Shown one piece after another: positions 18,201 through 26,932 of a DNA stretch of 64,000 nt. Origin of the DNA: Maridesulfovibrio ferrireducens (lineage in GTDB: Bacteria; Desulfobacterota; Desulfovibrionia; Desulfovibrionales; Desulfovibrionaceae); the NCBI RefSeq assembly GCF_016342405.1, contig NZ_JAEINN010000002.1:310001-374000 (forward strand). The letters run 5' to 3'. A model generated the notes under the pieces. It was not told where the DNA came from. It did not search any database and saw nothing but the letters and a program-made list of their open reading frames with translations. Position 1 is the first letter of the stretch, and every line of letters starts with the position of its first letter. A program made the position numbers and the translations under genes.

Positions 18201-20315
18201 ATGGTAACTTCTTCTATTCTGATTTTATTTTTACTAGGTCTTATCGCGGCTTCTGTTCTGGCTGTGGCATCAAAAGTTCTGCACGTGGAAGAAGATCCGC
18301 GTATTGCAAAAGTTGAAGGATGTTTTCCCGGCGCAAACTGTGGTGGCTGTGGTTATCCCGGTTGTTCTGCTGCTGCGGGAGCAATTGTTCAAGGTAAAGC
18401 TGGTCCTGAAATATGTGTTGCGGGCGGTGCCGAGATTGCAGAAAATATAGCATTAATCATGGGCGTAGATGCTGCATTCAAAGAACCCAAGGTTGCTAAT
18501 AATATTTGTACAGGCGGTTCTCGCGCAAATTTATTGTTTGACTATGAGGGCGTTGAAGATTGCCGCGCTGAAGCATTGCTTTACGGCGGTGAAAAAACTT
18601 GCGGGCTTGGCTGTATAGGGCTTGGCTCTTGCGTCAAAGTTTGCGGTTTTGATGCCATCCGTCTTAACGACGACGGTATTCCAGTAGTCGATATGAACGC
18701 CTGCCGTTCCTGTGGTAAATGTGCCGACGTCTGTCCCACCGGAGCCATCCGGATCAGCGGTATGACTATGGATCTTCTGCATCTTAATAAAATTGACGAT
18801 TGTCTGGCCCCTTGCATGCAGAAATGTCCGGCTCAGATAGACGTTCGCACTTATATTAATCAGATGAAGCTCGGTGATATGCGTGGAGCACTGCTGACCA
18901 TGAAGGAGCGCAACCCGCTTCCGCTGGCAGTAGGGCGTCTTTGTCCCGCCCCGTGTGAAACTATTTGCCGCCGTAATATTGCTGATGACGGCGTTGCTAT
19001 TCACACCTTGCATCGTTTCGTTGCAGATTGGGAAATGAACTCCGGTTCACGCCTCAAGCTGGATTGCAATCCGGCGACAGGTCATAAGGTTGCAATTATA
19101 GGCGGGGGACCGGCAGGCCTTTCCTGTGCATATTTCTTGCGTCGTATCGGTCATGAACCTGTTATCTTTGAAAAGCGTGAACAGATAGGTGGTATGATGA
19201 AGGGGATTATCCCTGAATACCGCTTGCCTGCAAAGGTTGTTGACTGGGAAGTTCAGTCTATCCTCGATCTTGGTGTCGATGTGCATACCGGAGTTGAATT
19301 CGGTAAGGATATTACTATTAAGAGTCTTGAAGAAGAAGGTTACGAAGCAATCTTTATTGCAACCGGAGCATGGAAAGTCCCTGACCTTAAAGTTGAAAAT
19401 TCTGACGTCGAAGGCGTTGTGGATGCCGTTACTTTTCTTGAACAGATTGGTAAGTCTATAACAGATTTAAAAGGCAGAAAAATAGTTGTTGTCGGTGACA
19501 CTAACACTGCCATGGATGTTGTTCGCAGTGCAGCCCGTCTTGGTTGTGATGTCACTTCATTAATAGATTGTATTCAGCGCAAAATGTCCGCCAATAAAAA
19601 CGAAGTTAAACGCGCCGCCGAGCTTGGCAGTGATCTTAGATTTCTGACAAGACCTACCCGCATTCTTGCTGAAGATGGAAAAGTCAGTGGTATTGAATAT
19701 TGCGAAGTTCAGTATGATGACCCCAAAAAAGCTACAGGAGTCCCCAAACCTGTTGAAGGAACTGATACTGTTATAGACGCGGATCTGATTGTAGTTGCAA
19801 CCACACGTCTGATAGATATTGCTCCCTTTATGGATGAAGAAGGCGCTCTTCTTTTTGCTATAAACAAGAAAACAGGTGGAATCGAAGCAAACACTCTTTC
19901 TTTGCAAACCAAAAACCCCAAAGTTTTTGTCGGTGGAGAAGTTCATTCCGGTCGTAGTATTCTTATTCAGGCAGTAGCTGACGGAAGACGAGCCGCACGT
20001 GGTATTCATCACTTTATCACCGAAGGGGCTATTCCAGAGCCGAAGAATCCGCAGCTTCGTGTTATGCCGGAAACCATTCTTAAGAATATGGCTGTGACCT
20101 ATACCATTCCTAAAATCAAAGTTCCGGAGATTTCCGTTGAAGAACGGAGATCGACATTCAAAGAAGAGGTCAAAGGTTCCATTGTGTACGAGGCAGCCCG
20201 TAAAGAAGGTAGTCGTTGTCTACGCTGTGGACTGACTTGCTACGACGCTGAAGCCGGTGCTGAGTATGCTCAAGATGCTGATGTGCAGAAATTCTCTGAG
20301 CTGGGCAAGGAGTAG
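18201..20315 (+). CDS. rnfB: RnfB fused to a GltD-like FAD/NAD(P) oxidoreductase
   Basis: 704 residues, more than twice a typical RnfB. Residues 1-26 are a membrane helix; C41-C55 hold the RnfB [4Fe-4S] motif (CFPGANCGGCGYPGC); about 130-185 are ferredoxin clusters. From about 195 it becomes a glutamate-synthase small-subunit-type enzyme: an N-terminal cysteine domain (CLAPCMQKCP, LCPAPCETIC), FAD site GGGPAGLSC near 300, nucleotide site VVVGDTNTAMD near 428, a C-terminal FAD motif (VFVGGEVHSGRSILIQAVADGRRAA) and a last CLRCGLTC. Ferredoxin would enter through RnfB; the fused domain gives an extra pyridine-nucleotide site. The YRR pair that grips NADPH in GltD is replaced (LIDCIQRK), which favours NADH. 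Confidence 0.88.
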   Translation: MVTSSILILFLLGLIAASVLAVASKVLHVEEDPRIAKVEGCFPGANCGGCGYPGCSAAAGAIVQGKAGPEICVAGGAEIAENIALIMGVDAAFKEPKVANNICTGGSRANLLFDYEGVEDCRAEALLYGGEKTCGLGCIGLGSCVKVCGFDAIRLNDDGIPVVDMNACRSCGKCADVCPTGAIRISGMTMDLLHLNKIDDCLAPCMQKCPAQIDVRTYINQMKLGDMRGALLTMKERNPLPLAVGRLCPAPCETICRRNIADDGVAIHTLHRFVADWEMNSGSRLKLDCNPATGHKVAIIGGGPAGLSCAYFLRRIGHEPVIFEKREQIGGMMKGIIPEYRLPAKVVDWEVQSILDLGVDVHTGVEFGKDITIKSLEEEGYEAIFIATGAWKVPDLKVENSDVEGVVDAVTFLEQIGKSITDLKGRKIVVVGDTNTAMDVVRSAARLGCDVTSLIDCIQRKMSANKNEVKRAAELGSDLRFLTRPTRILAEDGKVSGIEYCEVQYDDPKKATGVPKPVEGTDTVIDADLIVVATTRLIDIAPFMDEEGALLFAINKKTGGIEANTLSLQTKNPKVFVGGEVHSGRSILIQAVADGRRAARGIHHFITEGAIPEPKNPQLRVMPETILKNMAVTYTIPKIKVPEISVEERRSTFKEEVKGSIVYEAARKEGSRCLRCGLTCYDAEAGAEYAQDADVQKFSELGKE

Positions 20316-20318
20316 AGC

Positions 20319-21371
20319 GTGGCTAAAAATCGTTTTTCCAGACGTTCATTTATGAAAACCCTTGCTGCAACTGGAATCGGAGCGGCATTTGTGTCCACTC
20401 CGGTTGCTGCAGCAATGCGCATCGCCAGTGCCATGCGTATAGGCGATAAACGTTACAAAGTCAGCGAAACCCGTTTTCTCATGGGAACTTATGTAGCCAT
20501 TACAGCTCTGCATGAATCAAAAGATGCGGCAGAACAGGCTACAGCCAAGGCTTTTGCTGAAATTGACCGCCTTGCAGCATTGTTTGACCGTCATCAGTCC
20601 AGCACACCTGTATCCGTGCTTAACGAAACGGGCAGATTAACTGATGTGGCACCTGAATTATTTTACGTTATGAAAAAAGCTCAGACATTCAACAGCTGTT
20701 CTAAAGGTGCTTTTGATGCCACGGTTCTTCCTGTTGTGGAAATGCTGAGCAAGCATGCCAATCCTAAAGGGCAGATAAATCTGACTAGAAACGATCTGGA
20801 TGATGCTCTGGATCTTGTAGATTCAGATGCACTTAAAATTTCTAATAGAGAAATTTATTTCGACAAGCAGGGCATGGCTGTGACTCTCGATGGCATTGGT
20901 AAAGGGTTTATTGTTGATTGTGCCTCTGAAATTTTGTCTGCAAACGGTGTGATCAATCACCTGATTAACGCAGGTGGCGACATTCGTGCCGGTGGTGAGC
21001 GTTCTAAGGGGCAACCTTGGATCGTCGCTATTGAAGATCCTGCTAAAAAGGGCAATTACCCTGCTGTAATTCAACTTAAAGATGCGGCAGTGGCTACTTC
21101 CGGTGGATATGAAGTCTATTTTGATGCGGACCGGTTCCATCATCATGTAGTTGATCCGCGTACGTCCGTATCCCCCACACAGATCTTGAGTGTTTCAGTC
21201 ATCGCTCCCACTGTTATGCAAGCGGACGCACTTTCCACTTCCGCATTTGTTATGACTCCTCAAAACAGCATTAATTTTGTTAATGAACAAAAAAATAGTG
21301 AATGTTTGATAGTCAATGCCTTAGAAAAAAAATTAAGTTCTAAAAATTGGAATTGTATGGTAAGAGTTTAG
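20319..21371 (+). CDS. apbE: FAD:protein FMN transferase
   Basis: 350 residues with a twin-arginine signal (SRRSFMKTLAATG), so the enzyme is exported folded to the periplasm. ApbE landmarks: LMGTYVAI, a GAFDATV block, LDGIGKGFIVD, INAGGDIRAGG and MQADALSTSAFVM, the last including a Mg2+ ligand. It splits FAD and attaches FMN to Thr or Ser of RnfG and RnfD, which makes it the maturation factor of this operon. Start GTG 20319, with AAGGAG immediately upstream; it begins four bases after rnfB. Confidence 0.92.
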   Translation: MAKNRFSRRSFMKTLAATGIGAAFVSTPVAAAMRIASAMRIGDKRYKVSETRFLMGTYVAITALHESKDAAEQATAKAFAEIDRLAALFDRHQSSTPVSVLNETGRLTDVAPELFYVMKKAQTFNSCSKGAFDATVLPVVEMLSKHANPKGQINLTRNDLDDALDLVDSDALKISNREIYFDKQGMAVTLDGIGKGFIVDCASEILSANGVINHLINAGGDIRAGGERSKGQPWIVAIEDPAKKGNYPAVIQLKDAAVATSGGYEVYFDADRFHHHVVDPRTSVSPTQILSVSVIAPTVMQADALSTSAFVMTPQNSINFVNEQKNSECLIVNALEKKLSSKNWNCMVRV

Positions 21372-21404
21372 TAATCTCTATTTTTAATGATTAATTAAAT
21401 AGCG

Positions 21405-21600
21405 TGTCGTTGACTGAAAGCAAGTGACTAACCTCCTCAATCCCTAAGTCGCTTGCACCTGTAAAATCGGAGTAACCTGTACTCCGGTTCTGGGCATCTG
21501 CAGGTCAAATCGGAAAACGGCAATCTGCATAAGGGAAGACCAACCTCACTTCCCACGACCCCTTAAGCGGGCCGGAAGCTCACTCTTCCGGTCCGTTTAA
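21405..21600 (+). ncRNA. Putative structured small RNA downstream of apbE
   Basis: Four consecutive hairpins in about 190 bases. H1 21420-21456 (10-bp stem, loop with ACCTCCTC). H2 21468-21486 (CGGAGTA-ACCTG-TACTCCG, perfect). H3 21533-21554 (GGGAAG/CTTCCC, loop ACCAACCTCA). H4 is the terminator. There is no reading frame. The C-rich loops are complementary to Shine-Dalgarno sequences. It could be an independent sRNA or the 3' tail of the Rnf transcript. It does not carry the SRP RNA signature and I could not match it to 6S RNA. Confidence 0.45.
21569..21600 (+). terminator. Rho-independent terminator
   Basis: Stem GGGCCGGAAG / CTTCCGGTCC (one G-U) with loop CTCACT, followed by GTTTAACTTTTGTTT. 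It ends the putative sRNA or the Rnf transcript. Confidence 0.75.
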
Positions 21601-21615
21601 CTTTTGTTTCAGGCG

Positions 21616-22560
21616 TTAGTAACAGCATCTAACCTTGTGGTCTTTATTTATTTCCCGAAGCGGTGGAAGTTCATTTGTACATGATTCAACTGAATTTGTG
21701 CAGCGAGGATGAAACGGACATCCAGAAGGAGGAGTTGAGGGGCTTGGTGATTCTCCCGTTAATTTGATTCTTTCAGAACCCGGCTTTAGTCCCAGCACGG
21801 ATGAAACCAGAGCTTTAGTATAGGGATGGTATGGTGTGTCTATTATATCTGAAACGGTCCCATACTCTACGATATGCCCGTAATACAGCACTGCCACATA
21901 ATCTGCCATGAGACGCATCGATCTCAGATCATGTGTAATTAAAATAAGTGACTTGTTATTTTCTTCAACCTTTCTTTTAAGAATTGATAAAACATGAGCT
22001 TGTATTGATCGATCCAGAGAAGCTGCCGGCTCATCTGCAATAATCAATGAGGGATCAAGGCTAAGAGTGCGGGCGATAGCTATTCGCTGGCGTTGTCCGC
22101 CCGACAGCTCATGCGGGTATCTGTCCAGAAGGTCGCGGGTGAGTTTGCCTGTCGCCAGTGATTTTTCAATTAGAAAATTCCGGTTATCATTTATTGTTCG
22201 GGAAATTTTAAAAGGCTCAAGCAGCAGGTCTCGTACTTTCATAGCTGGATTCAAGCTTGCTGTTGCATCTTGCGGGATCATTTGAGTGTCATTGCGAAAA
22301 AATGTTTTTTTATTATTACTGAAAATATTCTTTCCATTGCAATACACAGTTCCGCTTGATGGTTTTTCCGCACCAAGAATAATTCTTCCGATGGTTGTTT
22401 TCCCTGATCCAGATTCCCCTATTATTGCTAGACATTTGTTTTGTGATAGAGAAAAAGAAACGTCTTTCAGGGCTTGATTTTGAGTTCGGCGTATGAGTCC
22501 TGTTGTAAAATTTTTTCCGATATCTTCCACTCTAAGTATTTCTTCAGCTATCTGGGACAT
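21616..22560 (-). CDS. ABC importer ATPase, OppF/DppF/NikE type
   Basis: About 314 residues: Walker A GESGSGKTT, ABC signature LSGGQRQRIAIAR, Walker B LIIADEPAA, and the C-terminal oligopeptide-family extension GCPFHPRCTN. Second ATPase of a five-gene importer for peptides, nickel or a metal chelate. GTG 22599 gives a longer frame, but ATG 22560 fits the family start and overlaps the preceding ATPase gene by 13 bases, indicating coupling. The C-terminus ends in two cysteines (VRCCY). Confidence 0.88.
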   Translation of the reverse strand: MSQIAEEILRVEDIGKNFTTGLIRRTQNQALKDVSFSLSQNKCLAIIGESGSGKTTIGRIILGAEKPSSGTVYCNGKNIFSNNKKTFFRNDTQMIPQDATASLNPAMKVRDLLLEPFKISRTINDNRNFLIEKSLATGKLTRDLLDRYPHELSGGQRQRIAIARTLSLDPSLIIADEPAASLDRSIQAHVLSILKRKVEENNKSLILITHDLRSMRLMADYVAVLYYGHIVEYGTVSDIIDTPYHPYTKALVSSVLGLKPGSERIKLTGESPSPSTPPSGCPFHPRCTNSVESCTNELPPLREINKDHKVRCCY

Positions 22561-23477
22561 CGCACACCATTCTTCATTAGCGGCTTTTGGGTTGAACACA
22601 ATTTTTCAGCTTCAGGGCAGCGAGGGTGAAAACGGCATCCTTCGGGGGGACACGTGAGCGGAGGAGGACTGCCTCCGATGGGGCGGAACCTGTTATGATC
22701 AAAGGTCTTCATCAAGGCTTGCACGTATGGATGGCGGGGAGAGTTGAACACCTTGTGCAACGATCCTGTTTCAACAATCTGTCCAGCGTACATTGCCGCA
22801 ACATTTCCACAAAGTTCCGAAGCAACATCCAGATCATGAGTAATGAGCAGCAGTGATGAGGATAATTCGTTTACGACATCTTGAATAAGCTCAATAATTT
22901 GTATCTGCACTGTTGGATCAAGGGCTGTAGTAGGTTCATCCGCAATCAGCAGTTTGGGCTTGGCTGCGAGGGCCATCGCGATCATTACGCGTTGAAGCAT
23001 ACCTCCCGAAAACTGATGCGGAAATTGGCGTGCCCGTTTTTTGGGATCAGAAACACCAGTTCTGGCGAGTAGCTCTTCTGATGCATTACGTGCTTGTTTT
23101 CTGGTGAATCCCTGCCGTTTGATTACCTCAGAAATCTGGTCTCCAACACTCATAACCGGGTTAAGACAAGATGCCGGAGTTTCAAATATTATGGCTATAT
23201 CTTTGCCGCGGATCTGTCTTATTTCGGCAGGTTTGAGATCAAGTAAGTTTTTGTTATTAAACAGTACTTCCCCTTCGATAACCGCTGATGACGGCAGGAG
23301 GTTCAGTATAGACAAGGCTGCTACAGTCTTGCCGCAACCGGATTCGCCGAGCAGGCAGCAGTGATCGAACCTGCCGATAGAAAGATTAAAATCATCAACA
23401 ACCGATACAACTCCTGCTTCCGATGGAAATTTTATTGAAAGATCCTTTATTTCAAGAAGCGGGGAAGGATTTTTCAT
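22548..23477 (-). CDS. ABC importer ATPase, OppD/DppD/NikD type
   Basis: 309 residues: Walker A GESGCGKTV, signature FSGGMLQRVMIAMALA, Walker B LLIADEPTTALD, and the C-terminal CRFHPRCPEAE motif seen in OppD-type ATPases, which ligates an iron-sulfur cluster in some members. It pairs with the downstream ATPase to energise the two permeases encoded upstream. It starts at the last base of the permease stop. Confidence 0.88.
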   Translation of the reverse strand: MKNPSPLLEIKDLSIKFPSEAGVVSVVDDFNLSIGRFDHCCLLGESGCGKTVAALSILNLLPSSAVIEGEVLFNNKNLLDLKPAEIRQIRGKDIAIIFETPASCLNPVMSVGDQISEVIKRQGFTRKQARNASEELLARTGVSDPKKRARQFPHQFSGGMLQRVMIAMALAAKPKLLIADEPTTALDPTVQIQIIELIQDVVNELSSSLLLITHDLDVASELCGNVAAMYAGQIVETGSLHKVFNSPRHPYVQALMKTFDHNRFRPIGGSPPPLTCPPEGCRFHPRCPEAEKLCSTQKPLMKNGVRCPR

Positions 23478-24328
23478 TAGATTTCCTCCAGCTGAGGGGA
23501 CGAAAGAGCTTTCTTATAACAATGCGGATCAAGCATATCCCTTAACCCTTCACCCGCCAGAGTAAATCCCATTGCAGAAACAGCAAGGCAGAGTCCTGCG
23601 ATAAGGGGGATGTGAGGAGCTATTGCTAGTGTTGGGAGCCCCTTGCTCATCATTGTTCCCCATTCCGGTGTGGGGGGCTGTATGCCAAGCCCCAGAAATC
23701 CAAGGCCTGCTATGGCAGTTACTTTTCCACTGACACCTATAGTTGCAATTGTAGTTATCTGGGGCCAAAGCTCAGGAAGGACGCAAGTCCTTATGATATA
23801 TATTCTTCCTGCTCCCATTGCCCGCACTGTTTCTACATGGAGGCCGTTCATGGCTGTACGTGTAATACTGCGGGCAACCCGTGCGAATTTGGGCCATCCG
23901 GGGATAGAAATTGCCAGTATGAGTCCTGTTAATCCCGGCCCTGTAATAGCAATGCACAATAGTGCTGCGACAATTCCCGGAAAGGCAAAGAAACAATCGG
24001 TTATGCGCATAATCAACCCGTCAAGTCTTGGAAAACATCCTGCTATTACTCCTACCGCCATTCCTACCAGTGAAGTGATTATTGTAACTGTCAACGCAAG
24101 TCCTATAGAAGGACGAATAGCGTAAATAAGTCTGCTGGCTACACATCTGCCTAGATAGTCGGTTCCGAGGGGATAGGTTGAGTCCGGTCCTTTCAGGCGA
24201 TGCCTAAGATTTTGCTCCAATGGATTATTGGGAACAATCTCAGGTGCTGCAATACCTGCTGCCACGATTGTTGAAATTATGAGTAGTCCTAGAATGAATG
24301 ACTTGCTGATGAAGCGAGGCTTAAACAT
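23477..24328 (-). CDS. ABC importer permease, OppC/DppC/NikC type
   Basis: 283 residues with six helices. The N-terminal periplasmic segment HRLKGPDSTYPLGTDYLGR is the hallmark of the OppC/NikC family, and the coupling helix EAA-like motif is EWGTMMSKG. ATG 24328 is preferred over TTG 24343 because AAGGA lies seven bases upstream and the gene then overlaps the previous stop by eight bases. Confidence 0.88.
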   Translation of the reverse strand: MFKPRFISKSFILGLLIISTIVAAGIAAPEIVPNNPLEQNLRHRLKGPDSTYPLGTDYLGRCVASRLIYAIRPSIGLALTVTIITSLVGMAVGVIAGCFPRLDGLIMRITDCFFAFPGIVAALLCIAITGPGLTGLILAISIPGWPKFARVARSITRTAMNGLHVETVRAMGAGRIYIIRTCVLPELWPQITTIATIGVSGKVTAIAGLGFLGLGIQPPTPEWGTMMSKGLPTLAIAPHIPLIAGLCLAVSAMGFTLAGEGLRDMLDPHCYKKALSSPQLEEI

Positions 24329-25271
24329 TGGCAGTTCCTTCAATTCTTGGGTCCAGTAACAGGTTTAAAAGATCCGTGATAATTATGATCAGTACGTAAG
24401 CAGTTCCGATGGTAAGAATGCAGCCTTGCACTACGAATATATCGCGGGAACGAACCGATTCTACAAGCAGCCGTCCCAGACCGGGCCAGAGAAATATTGA
24501 TTCAACAACGACAGCTCCCCCGACCATATGTCCGGCCTGAGCCCCCATGTAATGCAGTACTGGCGGAAATGCATTTTTCAGTGCGTGTCGGCCGATGATT
24601 GCAGTTTCACTTAAACCTTTTGCTCTTGCTGTTAGAATATATTTACCCCGCAGACTTTGCAGCATTGAGGTTCGCATCAGGCGGGCTGTAATAGAAGAGT
24701 TGATCAGGGCCAGCGAGGCCGCCGGAAGTATAAGGTTATACCAGTGCCCGTATCCTGCAACGGGAACAAGGTGTAGGTGTAGTGAAAATATAAAGATAAA
24801 AATCACAGCAAGAAAAAAATCAGGTATTGACGATAATACAAGCGAAACTCCCAGCGCGATTTTATCTATTGTTTTTCCGGCATGCACTGCCGCCGCCGTT
24901 CCCAGTGGAATGGCGATCAATGCTGTAAGCAGTATTGCGGTGGAAGCAAGGAGCAGTGAAGGGATTATTGCCTGTGCTACTTCGGTTGTAACCGCCTGCC
25001 CTGATTGAATTGAGTATCCAAGATCCCCTTTTAATGCTCGTCCCAGCCAGCAGACATACTGGACAGTAATGGAGCTGTTGTAACCCAATTCCTCCCTCAT
25101 TTGCATAACAGCTTCTTGAGGCGGGGATTCTGTTTCCATCAAATGGACGAGTGCAATTTCAGCAGGGTCGCCTGGAAACATTGCCAGAGACAGGAAGGCT
25201 GCGACGCTGACCCCGAAAAGTACGGGAATCAACGTCGCAACTCTAAGAATAGCTGATTTAAAAATAAACAC
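24321..25271 (-). CDS. ABC importer permease, OppB/DppB/NikB type
   Basis: 316 residues with six helices, family opening LRVATLIPVLFGVSVAAF and the MFPGDPAEIAL segment, ending with the usual coupling region LTARAKGLSETAIIGRHALKNA. It forms the transmembrane pore with the C-type permease. The order SBP-B-C-D-F on one strand with overlaps shows a single operon. Confidence 0.9.
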   Translation of the reverse strand: MFIFKSAILRVATLIPVLFGVSVAAFLSLAMFPGDPAEIALVHLMETESPPQEAVMQMREELGYNSSITVQYVCWLGRALKGDLGYSIQSGQAVTTEVAQAIIPSLLLASTAILLTALIAIPLGTAAAVHAGKTIDKIALGVSLVLSSIPDFFLAVIFIFIFSLHLHLVPVAGYGHWYNLILPAASLALINSSITARLMRTSMLQSLRGKYILTARAKGLSETAIIGRHALKNAFPPVLHYMGAQAGHMVGGAVVVESIFLWPGLGRLLVESVRSRDIFVVQGCILTIGTAYVLIIIITDLLNLLLDPRIEGTANV

Positions 25272-25282
25272 AGAGCTACTGT

Positions 25283-26818
25283 CTAATTCAGTTCAATTCT
25301 TTCAAGATGAAAGCACTGCTCAACAGGATGCATAACATATCCTTTAACATTAGGTCCTACTGCATCTATATTGGTATAGTAATTCAGATATGCCATTGGA
25401 GCATCTTCAAGTAGGATAGTCTGAATCTTGTCATAGATCTTTTTGCGTTTGTCAGTATCAAATTCGTGGCGTCCCTGATTTAAAAGTTTATCAACTTCAG
25501 GGTTGTTGTAATGATATGCACCCCATCCCGGATTTACTGTGAGAGTGGAGAAGTAGTCGGCATTGAGATTGTAATCAGGGTCTGAAACAAAAAACAGATT
25601 GCGTCCTACAAGGAACATTCCGAATTCGCCACTATCACGAATCTTTTTGGCTGCATCCGATTGTACAACAACAAGATTAGTCTTGATACCGACTTTCTGA
25701 AGCTGGCTCTGCATTACTTCCGCAGTTGGAGGAAGAGTTGCCCTTTCAGTGTAGGTGACAAGTTTAACTTCGAATGGAATTCCGTTTTTATCGAGTATTC
25801 CGTCTCCGTCGGTATCTTTCCAACCTGCTTCTGCAAGAAGCTCTTTCGCTTTTTCCGGTGAATATGGGAAACCTTTAAGCTTCGTGTTTGCCCAGAAAAT
25901 TACCGGAGGAAACAATGAAATTGCCGGTTCTCCGATGCCTTCTAGCACGTAATCAACAAGGTCTTGACGGTTGATGGCATAGTTTACCGCGAGTCTTACT
26001 TTTTTATCTGTGAAGGGACCCTTTTCAAGGTTGAATCCGACAATGCGTGTGCGTCCGATAGGCTTGGTCAGGATCTTTTTGCCGTAGCTCTTGAGAGATT
26101 CAATTGCCTCAGGAGGCATAATTTGTGCAATATCAAGCTCTCCTGATTTCATCATGGCTGTGCGGGTCATTGCATCCGGAATACCTTTGTAAATTACCTT
26201 ATCAACCTTTGCTTTCAGCGGTCCCCAGTATTCGTCAAACCTTTTGGTTGTCATGTAATCTTTGAGTTTGCATGATTCAAAAGCAAACGGTCCGGTGCCG
26301 ATAGGTTTGATCACTTTTCCGTTTGCATCAAAAGAAGAGGGGGCCAATGCAGATGCTTCACCTTTAGAAAGATATGCAGGGAGCGGAGCAAACGGTTTGG
26401 ATGTTTTGATTTTTAATACAAGTTCATTTTCAGCTGTAATTGATTCAATGGGGATAGATTTCAAAAGAGATCCGACTTTCATGAGCCTCTTCAGATTATC
26501 CACCATTATTGAAGCTGTTAAAAGTGTTCCATCGTGAAATTTTACACCTTTTCTTAGATTGAATGTCCATGTCAGCTTGTCGTCAGAAATAGACCATTTT
26601 TCAGCTAGAAGCGGTGTGAATTTAAGATTGAAGTCCACCCCTAACATAGATTCAGTTATGCCTATTCTTTGGAAAACGTAGCCGGACTTGTGGACATCCA
26701 ATGTTTTGGGGCCCCACGGAGAACCGACTCTAAGCGTTCCTCCATCAGCATACGCCGATGCGGCAATTAAGATTAGTAGAGCTGTAAGTAAAATTGATTT
26801 TAAATTAATACATTTCAT
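25283..26818 (-). CDS. Periplasmic solute-binding protein, SBP family 5 (NikA/DppA-like)
   Basis: About 511 residues with a signal peptide (MKCINLKSILLTALLILI, cleavage after SAYA). Family 5 marks: GVKFHDGTLLTA, PIGTGPFAFE, ARLAVNYAINR-like VRLAVNYAINRQDLVDYV and the C-terminal PDYNLNADYF. It delivers the substrate to the permeases. The early motif GPKTLDVHKSG and the absence of a peptide-binding loop signature lean toward the nickel or metallophore branch, but the ligand is uncertain. A longer frame from 26926 exists; ATG 26818 has AAGGAG nine bases upstream and gives a proper signal peptide. Confidence 0.82.
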   Translation of the reverse strand: MKCINLKSILLTALLILIAASAYADGGTLRVGSPWGPKTLDVHKSGYVFQRIGITESMLGVDFNLKFTPLLAEKWSISDDKLTWTFNLRKGVKFHDGTLLTASIMVDNLKRLMKVGSLLKSIPIESITAENELVLKIKTSKPFAPLPAYLSKGEASALAPSSFDANGKVIKPIGTGPFAFESCKLKDYMTTKRFDEYWGPLKAKVDKVIYKGIPDAMTRTAMMKSGELDIAQIMPPEAIESLKSYGKKILTKPIGRTRIVGFNLEKGPFTDKKVRLAVNYAINRQDLVDYVLEGIGEPAISLFPPVIFWANTKLKGFPYSPEKAKELLAEAGWKDTDGDGILDKNGIPFEVKLVTYTERATLPPTAEVMQSQLQKVGIKTNLVVVQSDAAKKIRDSGEFGMFLVGRNLFFVSDPDYNLNADYFSTLTVNPGWGAYHYNNPEVDKLLNQGRHEFDTDKRKKIYDKIQTILLEDAPMAYLNYYTNIDAVGPNVKGYVMHPVEQCFHLERIELN

Positions 26819-26844
26819 CTGGGCTATCTCCTTAAAAAATTGCT

Positions 26845-26874
26845 TTGACAGTGGCACGATATTTAAATTAATAA
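26845..26874 (+). promoter_or_regulatory. Likely promoter of the methyltransferase gene
   Basis: TTGACA (26845-26850) and TAATAA (26869-26874) at 18-base spacing, within the divergent gap between the importer and the methyltransferase. No NikR-like operator is visible. Confidence 0.4.
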
Positions 26875-26932
26875 AATTTATCAAGTAATAAGTCTTTATT
26901 TTTATATACTTAATTAAAGGGAGCAAGAACCA

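Noticed and set aside
19560-20012. 150-residue minus-strand frame inside rnfB
   Set aside because: Antisense of the conserved nucleotide-binding region; asparagine/serine-rich shadow composition.
21405-21600. SRP RNA or a known riboswitch
   Set aside because: The conserved SRP hairpin sequence (GGUCAGGUCCGGAAGGAAGC-type) is absent, and no riboswitch core such as the c-di-GMP or fluoride type could be read.
26845-26874. Sigma-54 promoter at TGGCAC upstream of the methyltransferase
   Set aside because: TGGCAC is present, but the matching TTGC at the -12 position is missing.
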